Source: CAVWXT01 sp963759115 (GTDB lineage: Bacteria; Planctomycetota; Planctomycetia; Pirellulales; Thermoguttaceae). Taken from it: a stretch of 64,000 nt of DNA. A model generated the notes under the pieces. The model saw only the letters and a list, made by a program, of their open reading frames with translations, ran no database searches and was not told the origin of the DNA. The stretch covers positions 248,001-312,000 of the forward strand of contig CAVWXT010000005.1 of assembly GCA_963759115.1 (NCBI GenBank), written 5' to 3'. Positions 26,001-35,816 of this stretch are shown here, one piece after another; position 1 is the first letter of the stretch; each line of letters opens with the position of its first letter. Position numbers and translations under genes: made by a program.

Positions 26001-28328
26001 TCATTTTACGCGAAATTCGCCCGTCAGCCGAATGTCGTCGGAGGACGAGCCGACCATCACGCGGAACCGGCCGGGCTCGACCACGCGCCGCATGTCCGCG
26101 TCGAACAGAGCAAGGTCCTCCGGGGTCAGCTTGAACGAGCAGGTCTTCGTCTCGCCCGGCTCAAGGGCCAATTTGGCAAAACCGCGGAGCTGTTTCACGG
26201 GCGTTGCCACGCTGGCCACCACGTCGTCAATGTAGACCTGGACGGTCTCCTTCCCCGGCCGATCGCCGACGTTCTTCACTTTCAGCTTCAACTCGATCCC
26301 CTCCACCGCGGCAATTTCCGGCGCTGAGTTGCAGGTCGGCATACTCGAACTTCGTGTAGCTCAGCCCGTAGCCGAAGGGATAGAGCGGCGACGCCTCCAT
26401 GTCGACGTACTGGCGGCGGCCGTCGCGGAGCCACGAGCGTTTCGACTTCTTGTAGTTGTAGTACACCGGCAACTGGCCGACGTGGCGGGGAACCGTCACG
26501 GAGAGTCTTCCGCTGGGATTGGTGTCGCCGAAGAGGACCTCAGCCACCGCCGTGCCTCCCTTTTCGCCGGGCAGCCAAGCTTCGACAACCGCGGGGATGT
26601 TCTTGGCGACCCATCGCACGGCCAGCGCGCGGCCATTGATCAGCACGACCACCGTCGGCGTGCCGGTGGCGTGTACCGCCTTGACCAGTTCTTCCTGAAG
26701 GCCCGTCAGTTCGAGGGTGGCGGCGTCGGACCCTTCGCCGTTGGTCGGGGCCCTTCCTCCTCCTTGGCGTTCGCCCAAGACCACAATGGCCACTTCGGCG
26801 GCGGCCGCCGCTTCTTTGGCCTCGGCGATGCTGTTCGGCTCCGTGCCCGTCACGTCGCAGCCCTGGACGTAGGTTACTTTGGTGTCGGCGGAGACGATCT
26901 GCTTGATGCCTTCCAGCACCGAGACCAGCGGCTGCTGAATCTTCCGCGAGGCGTAGTCGCCCAATTGGCTTTTGGGGGCATCCGCATTCGGGCCGATCAC
27001 CGCCACGGACTTCACCGTCTTCTTCAGCGGCAACAGGTTCTTCTCGTTCTTCAACAAGACGATCGCCTCCCGCGCGGCTTCGAGGGCCAGGTCCTGATGG
27101 GCCGGTTGATGGACGGTCTGAACGGCCCGCTCGACGTCCACCAGCGGCTTTTCGAACAGGCCCAGGCGGAACTTCTGCTTGAGGATGCGGCGTACGCTGC
27201 GGTCGATCAGGCTCATCGGCACCTTGCCCTCGCGGACGCTGGCCAGCAGGTCGAGCATGTAGCCCGACTCATAAGAGATGCCCACGTCCACGCCGGCGGC
27301 CAGGGCGATCGCGCCGGCGTCCTTTTGATTTGCCGCCAGTCCTTCGCTAACGACCGTGCCGATCCCGCCGCCTTCCGAGAGCACCAAGCCGTCAAAGTGG
27401 AGCTCGTCCCGCAGGATGCGCGTCAGCAGTTTTTCCGAGGCGTGCGCCGGCATGGCGTCGATCGACGGGTAGGTGGCCATCACGCCCAAGGCCCCATTCT
27501 TCTTGATGCCCGCTTCCCACGGGGGCAGAAATACTTCACGCAACATGCGTTCGGAGATCTCCATGGCCCCGCGTTCCAGGCCGCTGACCGGCTGGCTTTG
27601 ACCCGGATAGTGGCACAGCCCGGCCACGACGTGGTCGTCGGCCGAAACGTCGTTGCCCTGCATCGACCGCGCGATGGTTCCGGCGATCTGCGAGCACAGG
27701 TAGGGGTCTTCGCTGAAGGCCTCTTCATTGCGCCCAGGCGCGGGTCGCGGATCGGCTCGACCACCAGCGTGAAGTTCTGGTGGATGCCGATGGAGCGAGA
27801 TTCCTTAGCCACGGCCGCGTAGATGCGGCCGATCAATTCCGTGTTCCAGGTGCTGCCCAGCGAAGGGCCTTCGGGAAAGCTCGTGGCGCCGGAGCACATC
27901 AGGCCGTGCGTGCCCTCCTCGGTTTCCAGCAGGGGAATGCCCAGCCGGGTTTGGTCCAGCGCGATCTTCTGGAGTTGGTTGAGGAACTCCGCCTGTTGCT
28001 TGGTTCCTTCCAACAGGATGTTGTTGGGCAGCGTGAAGAAACCGCCGCCCGGCCCAAAGCCTTTCAGAAAAGTGCCGGCGGCGAACTTTTGCACGCCCTC
28101 GGTCTTCTCGGCGATGGTTCGGCCCAACTGGCCCACGTAAACGCAGGGCATATTCATCTGCCCGACCTTCTCTTCGAGGGTCATTCGGCCGAGCAGGTCT
28201 TCCACGCGCTTTTCGATCGGTTGCGTCGCGTCGCGGTAGAGCGGCTTGGCCTCGTCCGCGGCCTGGGCGAGCCCCGCGGCGATTGAATATGCTGCCAGCA
28301 GAACCAGACACGGTCTCGTAGTTGTCAT
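26001..28328 (-). CDS. Secreted glycoside hydrolase family 3 (beta-glucosidase-like), two frame breaks
   Basis: Three consecutive fragments of one GH3 protein. N-terminal part (28328 down to ~27735): signal peptide, YRDATQPIEKRVEDLLGRMT. Middle (to ~26340): TIM-barrel end and the second domain (VAVIGPNADAPKSQLGDY, PLYPFGYGLSYTKFEYADL). C-terminal (to 26001): fibronectin-III-like domain (VKNVGDRPGKETVQVYIDDV). Breaks lie near 27731-27735 (one base lost, DPRLG then RNEEAFSEDPYL) and 26310-26340 (one base gained). GH3 enzymes remove terminal sugars from beta-glycosides. The usual nucleophile motif S-D-W is replaced by LVLSEGGGIG, so the catalytic aspartate position appears to hold Glu; activity should not be assumed. 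Restored length ~775 aa. Confidence 0.87.
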
Positions 28329-28512
28329 GTCTTCCTCATCGAATGTAGTGTTGCCAAGGAACGGTTTACGAAGTCCTTGCCCCGGTGGCGGCCGGAACCC
28401 GGCTTTGCTCTCGGCGCCGGCCTAGTGGCCTTGATTTTCGTTGCTCCGCGGGGCCATGTCAAGCATGACCGGCGCGGGTGCAGGGCCGATCAGTCTTCCC
28501 AAATCCGAGTTG
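28329..28512. other. Spacer between GH3 gene and intron copy B
   Basis: No gene seen. Near 28480 is a sequence (GCAGGGCCGATCAGT) whose complement recurs at 32099 on the far side of the intron, so it flanked the intron's hairpin before the intron entered. Confidence 0.5.
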
Positions 28513-28595
28513 TAGGGGTAGGGAAGGCCGGTTAAGTTCCCGGCCTCCCCTCCCTCCGAACCGGACTGGCGGATTTCCCGCATCCGGCTCTCCGG

Positions 28596-28599
28596 TTAG
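28596..28599. repeat. Target-site duplication, left (TTAG)
   Basis: TTAG occurs at 28596-28599 and again at 31318-31321, framing the two tandem IS copies; the uninterrupted intron copy has a single CTAA at 11801-11804. A related TAAG (29957-29960) separates the two copies. Confidence 0.75.
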
Positions 28600-29956
28600 G
28601 ACTTGTTCAAAAATAACTTAGCCGTTTCGTTTTCGTGGACAGATGGTGTAGTTCCATTTGGGTAGGACGGTATGTCGCAACAGCCGCACGGTTGCCTTCG
28701 CTTCGTCGGACACCTTGACTTTGGTCGGGTAGAGCTTGGTGTCCAACGATGCGCGGCAGCGAAAGCCCGTGCTCGACCGTGTCGTGCGGATGTTCTTCAG
28801 CATGACTTCGTAACTGGTCAGTGGCTCGCCGGCCCAATTGGCACTGATGAGGTTGAACATGCGGTGCTCGATCGGGTTCCACTTGGAGGCTCCTGCGGGA
28901 TAATGCCCGACCGTGATCGTCAATCTGAATTCGTCAGCCAATTCTTGCAGGCCCACCTTCCAAGCCCAACAACGGTTGCCGTTGGCACCTCCGCTGTCGG
29001 CTTCGATGGCCAACCGAGACACACCCGAGTACCGACGCCGCCCAACCTTCAGCCACCACGAGCGAATGGCACGCACGGCAAAGGTCGCTGTCTGATGAGT
29101 TGTGCCGATCACGACATAGCCCTCATTGCGATTCTCGTCATAGATGCCGTAGGGATAGGCGCGGCCGCGGGCCAGTGTGGGAAAGTCGTGGTCCAGCACG
29201 TCGCGGTCCTCACACCGCCAACTGCGTCCGTTATTTTTGAAGTTGCCCACCAACTCCTTTTTCTTCGTATCCACACTGATTACCGGCCACCCTTGCCGTT
29301 GGAATCGCCGTCGCCGACGCCCCAACAGGCGGAATTGCTGATCCCGATAGGGATCTCTCTTCCCACCCAACCGCTTGCGGTTCGATCGCAACGAGTACTT
29401 CTGTGCTCGCAGCAACCAAGCCACCGTCACGTGCCCGACCGGTACGCCACGTCGCGTCAATGCAGCGGCCAGGTTGCGGGTGGTCTTGTGCGTCCACCGC
29501 AGACCACCCATCGGATCGCCAGCCGTCGCATCCCGCAACAGCCCCTTCAACAACTCCCGCACACGTGGCGTTTTTTTTCGACTCGTTTTCGTCCGCCGCC
29601 GGGACGCCGTACTCGCTCTGAAGACGCCACCTGTCCGCGTTCGCTTTCGCGCAATCCCCGGCGGATTGTCATACGGCTCAGGCCGGTGATTTCCGCCACC
29701 AACTGGACGCCCCCGTGTCCGCGTTGCCGGGCCACGATCCCGGCGAACAACCGCCGACTCCGTTCGTCCAACTCGGCCATCACTCGATTGATGGCCCGAT
29801 GGTACGCAACCAAATCCGCATCGCTACGCGAGCGACATCCTCGGCAGCGACACCGGCGAATGCGCCTGCAATCCTTGTCTGCCATGACCGTCTCTCCATC
29901 CATGGAAGCGGAATACGCAGATTATACAAACGGCTAACTTATTTTTGAACAGCGAC
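28600..29956 (-). mobile_element. ISAzo13-like insertion sequence, tandem copy 1
   Basis: 1357 bp with imperfect ~24-bp terminal repeats: GACTTGTTCAAAAATAACTT at the left and the complement of GTCGCTGTTCAAAAATAAGT at the right. It carries the two-frame transposase below. It differs from copy 2 by one base that I can see (29409). Both copies point the same way as the host intron. Confidence 0.88.
28618..29903 (-). CDS. ISAzo13-like transposase in two frames joined at an A8 run (copy 1)
   Basis: Frame 1 (29903 to 29547) has the N-terminal helix-turn-helix (GVQLVAEITGLSRMTIRRGL) and ends shortly after VRRPGGGRKRVEKK. Frame 2 (to 28618) supplies TPRVRELLKGLL, LRWTHKTTRNLAAALTRRGV, SVDTKKKELVGNFKNNGRSW, EADSGGANGNRCWAWK, VGHYPAGASKWNPIEHRMFN, all matching the one-frame relative at 12.2 kb. 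The switch is -1 at eight consecutive A residues (coding strand; 29571-29578), a good slippage site, and is identical in copy 2. Programmed slippage is therefore likely, giving a ~428-aa fusion. Confidence 0.87.
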
Positions 29957-29960
29957 TAAG

Positions 29961-31317
29961 GACTTGTTCAAAAATAACTTAGCCGTTTCGTTTTCGTGGA
30001 CAGATGGTGTAGTTCCATTTGGGTAGGACGGTATGTCGCAACAGCCGCACGGTTGCCTTCGCTTCGTCGGACACCTTGACTTTGGTCGGGTAGAGCTTGG
30101 TGTCCAACGATGCGCGGCAGCGAAAGCCCGTGCTCGACCGTGTCGTGCGGATGTTCTTCAGCATGACTTCGTAACTGGTCAGTGGCTCGCCGGCCCAATT
30201 GGCACTGATGAGGTTGAACATGCGGTGCTCGATCGGGTTCCACTTGGAGGCTCCTGCGGGATAATGCCCGACCGTGATCGTCAATCTGAATTCGTCAGCC
30301 AATTCTTGCAGGCCCACCTTCCAAGCCCAACAACGGTTGCCGTTGGCACCTCCGCTGTCGGCTTCGATGGCCAACCGAGACACACCCGAGTACCGACGCC
30401 GCCCAACCTTCAGCCACCACGAGCGAATGGCACGCACGGCAAAGGTCGCTGTCTGATGAGTTGTGCCGATCACGACATAGCCCTCATTGCGATTCTCGTC
30501 ATAGATGCCGTAGGGATAGGCGCGGCCGCGGGCCAGTGTGGGAAAGTCGTGGTCCAGCACGTCGCGGTCCTCACACCGCCAACTGCGTCCGTTATTTTTG
30601 AAGTTGCCCACCAACTCCTTTTTCTTCGTATCCACACTGATTACCGGCCACCCTTGCCGTTGGAATCGCCGTCGCCGACGCCCCAACAGGCGGAATTGCT
30701 GATCCCGATAGGGATCTCTCTTCCCACCCAACCGCTTGCGGTTCGATCGCAACGAGTACTTCTGTGCTCGCAGCAACCGAGCCACCGTCACGTGCCCGAC
30801 CGGTACGCCACGTCGCGTCAATGCAGCGGCCAGGTTGCGGGTGGTCTTGTGCGTCCACCGCAGACCACCCATCGGATCGCCAGCCGTCGCATCCCGCAAC
30901 AGCCCCTTCAACAACTCCCGCACACGTGGCGTTTTTTTTCGACTCGTTTTCGTCCGCCGCCGGGACGCCGTACTCGCTCTGAAGACGCCACCTGTCCGCG
31001 TTCGCTTTCGCGCAATCCCCGGCGGATTGTCATACGGCTCAGGCCGGTGATTTCCGCCACCAACTGGACGCCCCCGTGTCCGCGTTGCCGGGCCACGATC
31101 CCGGCGAACAACCGCCGACTCCGTTCGTCCAACTCGGCCATCACTCGATTGATGGCCCGATGGTACGCAACCAAATCCGCATCGCTACGCGAGCGACATC
31201 CTCGGCAGCGACACCGGCGAATGCGCCTGCAATCCTTGTCTGCCATGACCGTCTCTCCATCCATGGAAGCGGAATACGCAGATTATACAAACGGCTAACT
31301 TATTTTTGAACAGCGAC
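29961..31317 (-). mobile_element. ISAzo13-like insertion sequence, tandem copy 2
   Basis: 1357 bp, same ends as copy 1 and separated from it by the four bases TAAG. The near identity of the two copies points to a very recent tandem event. Confidence 0.88.
29979..31264 (-). CDS. ISAzo13-like transposase in two frames joined at an A8 run (copy 2)
   Basis: Same organisation as copy 1, with the A8 run at 30932-30939 (coding strand complement) joining the N-terminal frame (31264 to 30908) and the catalytic frame (to 29979). The only protein difference I see is VARLLRAQ here against VAWLLRAQ in copy 1; arginine is probably ancestral since the relative at 12.2 kb has VAKLLHRA. Confidence 0.87.
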
Positions 31318-32019
31318 TTAGTGGTGTTACCTCGTAGAGGATTGGTGAACCGAGCGCGGGAAGGAAACAAGGTTCCTTCTCGGGATCGGCAGAAGCGAAA
31401 GGCCCTGACCTTCACGGGAAGGCCACCAACATGCAACATCGACGGTGCGGCCAATCTGAGCCAAGTTACGTGTGCCTGACGCAGTCCGTCGTGGCTAGTC
31501 GTTGCCGACACTCGCGGTACGGTGTGGTTTTGGCCGTGCGTCATGTTTCATCCCCTTTCCTGCGTCCCTTTGCTCGACGGGCATTGCCCCGCTTCCTCGC
31601 TCGTATGGACGCTCTGACTCCTGGGCGGTCGATTCTTCGTATCCTTATCAGGGACAATGAACTTCGTCCTTGTACCCGCCCAGGTCTCCTTGCTTCATGT
31701 ATCAAACCTTCCGACCGTTCCGCCTCCAACCACCTGTTGCCGCCTCTGGGGCTTGGTTTGGTTTCCCCCCGGAGCTTACCGCGCGGTCTGCCGACCGCAT
31801 CCCTTGCGAGGACCACAGCGTCACTTGGGCTTCGCCTTTTCCTAGCAGGCTCGCCACGACAACCGGCCGAATCGAGTTCGTCATCCTGCGGACCAGCCGT
31901 TCACCTTCAGTTGCTCTCCACCCCCTCTCACGAGGACGCAGTTACTTTCGGTTACGAAGTTCAAACCCAATTTCGACAAGGACTTGCACCTTGCTGATTC
32001 GATACACTCACAAGCGCAC

Positions 32020-32092
32020 TAGGAGGCGACTCCAGTCGCCGATCATGCGGCGAAACACCGGAAATTCGGCGACTGGAGTCGCCTCCTACAGT
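32020..32092 (-). repeat. Palindromic hairpin serving as intron insertion site (copy B)
   Basis: Same ~22-bp arms as 11038-11102 (core GGCGACTCCAGTCGCC) with a different loop. On the minus strand it ends exactly where intron copy B begins. Confidence 0.85.
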
Positions 32093-32287
32093 GAGAAACT
32101 GATCGGCCCTGGGCGCGGGCGTGCGGCGCGGGGCCGCAGGATTCCTGGGCACCGCTCTGCCTGCCCTGAAGGGGATCAGTTCACCCAGGCCAGGGCAAGG
32201 CCCCGGAGAATTCTGTTGCCGCGTAGCAGTTGGGCCCCAGGGTATGCTACAATCGGTCAATGCCAAGAACAATGGATCGAGAATCAC

Positions 32288-33412
32288 ATGCGAACAACCG
32301 TAATTGGCGTGCTGACGTTGGGACTAATGGCCGGCTGGGTTCTGTCAGGCCGTGCCGCCGAACCGCAGACAGAGCCGGAACAAACGACCGCCGAAATCAC
32401 GCGCGTCTGGGGAAAAGTCGTTGTCGACAAGGAGAGGTCCGACAAGCCGGTGGTTGAAGTGTACCTGTCGGGCTCTTTGGTCCATGAGACGCTGCTGGCA
32501 CGCCTCGAAGGGCTGACGCAACTCCGCACGCTCGACCTGAGCTTCACTCAGGTCACGGATGCCGGCCTGCAACACCTTCAAAGGCTCAAGCGGCTCCAGG
32601 AGCTTAACCTGTGGGGCGCCCCGATCACCGACGCCGGCCTGAAGAACCTCCAAGGGCTCGACCAACTCCAAACGCTCAACCTGGGCTGCGAGAAAGTGAC
32701 CGACGCCGGGCTGGAATGCCTCGCGGGGCTGAGCCAACTCCGCACGCTCGAACTTTGGAGCGCCCCTATCACCGACGCCGGGCTGCAACACCTCCAAGGG
32801 CTCACGCAACTGCAAACGCTCGTCCTGGCAAAAACCGGGGTCACGGACGCCGGCCTGGAACGCCTCCGCGGACTGACCCGACTCCGCACGCTCAACCTGG
32901 GCGATACCCGAATCACGGGCGAGGGCTTCGGACACCTCCAGGGGCTCGACCAACTCCAAACGCTGGTCCTTGTCCGATCTGCGGTCACCGATGCCGGCCT
33001 GAAGCGACTGGGAGCACTGAAGGAACTCCGCACGCTCGAACTTGGACGGACCCCGATCACCGACGCCGGACTGGAACACCTCAAAACGCTCGGCCAGCTC
33101 CGCACGCTCAACCTCAGCGATACCCGAACCACGGACGCCGGGCTGGCGCATCTTCGCGCGCTCAGTCAGCTTCGAACGCTCGATCTCTCGTACACCCAAA
33201 TCACGGACGCCGGGTTGGAGCACCTGAAGGAGTTGAGCCAACTCCGAGACCTCAACCTGGCGGTCACCCACGTCACGGACGCCGGCCTGGAACACTTCGC
33301 CGGGATGAAACAACTGCGCACGCTGGGCCTTCGGAAGCCCCAAGTCACGCCTGCGGGAGTTCGCAAACTGAAAAAGGCGCTGCCTGGTCTTCAGGTGGAG
33401 GGAGGGCCGTGA
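32288..33412 (+). CDS. Secreted leucine-rich-repeat protein
   Basis: 374 aa. ATG 32288 opens a signal peptide (MRTTVIGVLTLGLMAGWVLS, then GRAAEP). From about residue 65 to the end there are roughly a dozen 24-residue repeats of the form LxxLxxLRTLDLSxTxVTDAGL. This short LRR type is abundant in planctomycetes, forms a curved solenoid for protein binding, and has no known enzymatic role. The DNA repeats are themselves similar (CTCCGCACGCTC, ACGGACGCCGG), which makes slippage-type copy changes likely. A stand-alone gene after the intron locus. Confidence 0.9.
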   Translation: MRTTVIGVLTLGLMAGWVLSGRAAEPQTEPEQTTAEITRVWGKVVVDKERSDKPVVEVYLSGSLVHETLLARLEGLTQLRTLDLSFTQVTDAGLQHLQRLKRLQELNLWGAPITDAGLKNLQGLDQLQTLNLGCEKVTDAGLECLAGLSQLRTLELWSAPITDAGLQHLQGLTQLQTLVLAKTGVTDAGLERLRGLTRLRTLNLGDTRITGEGFGHLQGLDQLQTLVLVRSAVTDAGLKRLGALKELRTLELGRTPITDAGLEHLKTLGQLRTLNLSDTRTTDAGLAHLRALSQLRTLDLSYTQITDAGLEHLKELSQLRDLNLAVTHVTDAGLEHFAGMKQLRTLGLRKPQVTPAGVRKLKKALPGLQVEGGP

Positions 33413-33431
33413 TGCGCGGGCCATGAGTCTC

Positions 33432-33517
33432 GTAGGGTGGGCCGAGCGAAGCGAGTCCCACCATCAGCACCATCGCGACCGACGCTGGTGGGACTCGCTT
33501 CGCTCGGCCCACCCTAC
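33432..33517. repeat. Palindrome with perfect 31-bp arms
   Basis: Arms 33432-33462 and 33487-33517 (core GGGCCGAGCGAAGCGAGTCC) downstream of the LRR gene, with a 24-nt loop. A large interspersed hairpin; no terminator T-run. Confidence 0.8.
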
Positions 33518-33631
33518 ATTCTGCGGGCCGTCGCCCCGGCGTCGAAATACGTTGCGGCACCCCACCGTACTTGCCCTACGGCCGCCGCTCTGGTAACTTG
33601 CGATAAGTGAAACCTTACTAAGGGCCCGATT

Positions 33632-34225
33632 ATGCGACCTTTTACCACCCATACCGGCCTGGTCGTCCCTATGGACCGGTCGAACGTCGATACCGATCAG
33701 ATCATCCCCAAGCAGTTCCTCAAGCGGGTCGAGCGGACCGGCTTCGGCCAGTTCCTGTTCTTCGACTGGCGTTACCGGGATGACGGCTCTGATAACCCGG
33801 AGTTCGTCCTGAACCGGCCCGAGTACGCCGGGGCGAGCGTTCTGCTGGCGCGGCGCAATTTCGGCTGCGGTTCGAGCCGGGAGCACGCCCCCTGGGCGTT
33901 GGAGGACTATGGCTTCCGCGTGTTGGTGGCCCCCAGTTTCGCCGACATCTTCTACAACAACTGCTTCAAGAACGGCCTGTTGCCGATCAAGCTCGACGAG
34001 GCCGCGGTCGATGACCTGTTCGCCCGCGCCGCCGCGCATCCGGGCTACAAGCTCACGGCGGACCTGGAGAAGTGTACAATCACCGACGAGTTCGGCCTTT
34101 CGCTGAAGTTCGAGGTGGACGCCTCCCGCCGCCATTGTCTGCTCCACGGGTTGGACGACATCGGCCTGACGCTGGAGCACGAAGCGGACATCGCGGCCTA
34201 CGAGCGGGCGCATGCAGTAGCATAG
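33632..34225 (+). CDS. leuD: 3-isopropylmalate dehydratase, small subunit
   Basis: 197 aa, normal length. Hallmarks: VVPMDRSNVDTDQIIPKQFL at the start, the aconitase swivel-domain loop NFGCGSSREHAPWAL (residues ~78-92), and APSFADIFYNNCFKNGLLPI. With LeuC it interconverts 2- and 3-isopropylmalate in leucine biosynthesis, in the cytoplasm. LeuC, normally next door, is not within this window on either side, so the large subunit must be encoded elsewhere. Confidence 0.95.
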   Translation: MRPFTTHTGLVVPMDRSNVDTDQIIPKQFLKRVERTGFGQFLFFDWRYRDDGSDNPEFVLNRPEYAGASVLLARRNFGCGSSREHAPWALEDYGFRVLVAPSFADIFYNNCFKNGLLPIKLDEAAVDDLFARAAAHPGYKLTADLEKCTITDEFGLSLKFEVDASRRHCLLHGLDDIGLTLEHEADIAAYERAHAVA

Positions 34226-34311
34226 TTCTATTGGCCTTGGGCTTTAGGTCTTCGGTCTTGGTGCGAAGGCCCAAGACCGAAGGCCCAAGACCCCCGTGTC
34301 ATGCTGAATCA

Positions 34312-35802
34312 TTACCGCTCAATTTCCTGCGCGCCCAGCATTGGCGGCCACCGGTTGAACGTCAAGCAGCGCTCGCACCATTGGGCCACTTCCAACAGCA
34401 TGGCGTCGCGCTGGCGGCGGGCGACCAGTTGAATGGCCGCCGGCATCCCATCGGCCGCCAGCCCGCAAGGAATCGAAACCACCGGCACGCCCGCACAACT
34501 CCAGGGGGCCTGGAACTTGGGCGTGCCTGTAGTGCTTAGCGTGGCCGGGGCGGTCGTGTCGGTGGAAGGGCACACCAGCACGTCGACCTGCTCGAACATC
34601 GCGTCCACCTGCCGGGCGAACCGCCGCTGCCAGTCGAGCCCGTCGGCGTAGTCGACCGCCGGGATCATGAGCCCTTCGTCGAGCAACTCGGCAATCATCG
34701 GCCCATAGGCCGCGCGATGGGCGGCAAACTCGCGGCGATGATACGCGGCCGCCTCCACCGCCATGATCCGCCGGTGCATCGCCCGCACGTTCTGAAACTC
34801 GTCGGGCACGGTCACCGGCTCGATCCGCGCCCCGGCCGCGCGGAGCCGTTCGACGGCCGTTGCGGTCACGGCGCGAATGGCCTCGTCGGCCCCGTCGTGA
34901 AAGAAACCCTCCAGCAGCCCCAACCGCGGCGGCAACGCCACATCCGCTTCTGCTTCCCACGACAGTGAAGAAAAGGGGACTGGCTCCGCGCCGACCGGCG
35001 CATATTGCCGGAAATCGGCGTCCGGCCAGGTGCCTGTCCCCTTTTCTGCTACCAGGCAACGAAGCATGATCGCCAGGTCGGCCACCGGTCGGGCCATCGG
35101 CCCGGGATGGTCCAAGTGGTAGCTCACCGGCACGATGCCCTCGCGCGAGAGCAGGCCGAAGGTGGGCTTGCACGTGGCGATGCCGCAGTAGGTGGACGGC
35201 CGCACCAGCGAGCCGCCGGTCTGCGTGCCCAGCGCGCCCAGGCACATCCCCGTCGCCACCGCCGCGGCCGACCCGCTGCTCGATCCGCCGGGCGTGTATC
35301 TTGGCGTCTCCTGGCGGGCCCCGGGCGCGGATTCGTCGCGCTGGCTCGGCGCATTCTGGCTGTCGCTCGGCGGCGTAAAGGCGGGGTCCCAGGGGTTTCG
35401 GGTCGGCGAGGGGTCGAAACAGGCGAACTCCACGGTGACGGTCTTGCCCAAGATGATCGCCCCGGAACGCCGCAAGGCCGCGACCACCGGGGCGTCGGCC
35501 GTGGCCCGATGGTTGGCCCTCAGCGGCGAGCCGGCGCGGGTGGGCAGGCCGGCCACGTCGATGATGTCCTTGATGCCCAGCGGGATGCCGTGCAGCAGCC
35601 CGCGATAGTTGCCGGCCGCGGCCTCGCGGCCCAGCATCTCGGCGTCGCGGCGTGCGCCCACTTCGTCCACCTCAGCCCAAGCGTGCAGCCGGTCTTCATA
35701 CGCATCGATTTGCGCGAGGCACCGGTCCACCAGTTCCCGCGGATGGATTCGGCCGCTTTGGATCAGCGGGGCCGCGTCGGAAATCGTCGGTAGCTCGAAC
35801 AT
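34312..35802 (-). CDS. Amidase-signature hydrolase with an in-frame palindromic insert
   Basis: 496 aa. The amidase Ser-cisSer-Lys triad is visible: Lys in GIPLGIKDIIDVAG and the glycine/serine loop TPGGSSSGSAAAVATGMCLG with GTQTGGSLVRP. GatA is the best-known relative, but no gatB or gatC is near, so a free amidase is more likely; substrate unknown. Start ATG 35802 (MFELPTISDAAPL) is favoured. Around residues 252-276 the stretch EKGTGTWPDADFRQYAPVGA then EPVPFSS does not belong to the family and is encoded by a palindromic repeat element (34971-35045). It begins 14 bp after trlF, so the two are probably one transcript. Confidence 0.87.
   Translation of the reverse strand: MFELPTISDAAPLIQSGRIHPRELVDRCLAQIDAYEDRLHAWAEVDEVGARRDAEMLGREAAAGNYRGLLHGIPLGIKDIIDVAGLPTRAGSPLRANHRATADAPVVAALRRSGAIILGKTVTVEFACFDPSPTRNPWDPAFTPPSDSQNAPSQRDESAPGARQETPRYTPGGSSSGSAAAVATGMCLGALGTQTGGSLVRPSTYCGIATCKPTFGLLSREGIVPVSYHLDHPGPMARPVADLAIMLRCLVAEKGTGTWPDADFRQYAPVGAEPVPFSSLSWEAEADVALPPRLGLLEGFFHDGADEAIRAVTATAVERLRAAGARIEPVTVPDEFQNVRAMHRRIMAVEAAAYHRREFAAHRAAYGPMIAELLDEGLMIPAVDYADGLDWQRRFARQVDAMFEQVDVLVCPSTDTTAPATLSTTGTPKFQAPWSCAGVPVVSIPCGLAADGMPAAIQLVARRQRDAMLLEVAQWCERCLTFNRWPPMLGAQEIER
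34971..35045 (-). repeat. GGGGACAGGCACC-type palindromic element inside the amidase gene
   Basis: 75 bp (25 codons) bounded by AAAAGGGGAC and GTCCCCTTTT; in coding direction it reads AAAAGGGGACAGGCACCTGG ... GGAGCCAGTCCCCTTTT. The same ends occur at 41.9-42.2 kb (three copies) and 50.58 kb, outside genes. Confidence 0.85.
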
Positions 35803-35816
35803 AATGCGGTTCCATC

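Larger units (their letters stand above)
28513..32019 (-). mobile_element. ORF-less group II intron, copy B, interrupted by two IS elements
   Basis: Read on the minus strand, the intron starts GTGCG at 32019 and ends at 28513, with domain V at about 28558-28590. Taking out the 2722 bp of inserted DNA (28600-31321, including one copy of the 4-bp duplication) leaves 785 nt, exactly the length of copy A, with a few point differences. The insertion is 6 nt before domain V, at the end of domain IV, the place where group II introns usually carry their own ORF. It begins directly beside the hairpin 32020-32092, whose arms match the target of copy A. Confidence 0.84.

Noticed and set aside
26329..27822. 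A 497-codon plus-strand frame over the GH3 gene
   Set aside because: Antisense shadow; the minus strand carries continuous GH3 motifs.
28672..31298. Two 421-codon plus-strand frames over the tandem IS copies
   Set aside because: They are antisense to the transposases, whose catalytic motifs are unmistakable, and are identical only because the elements are.
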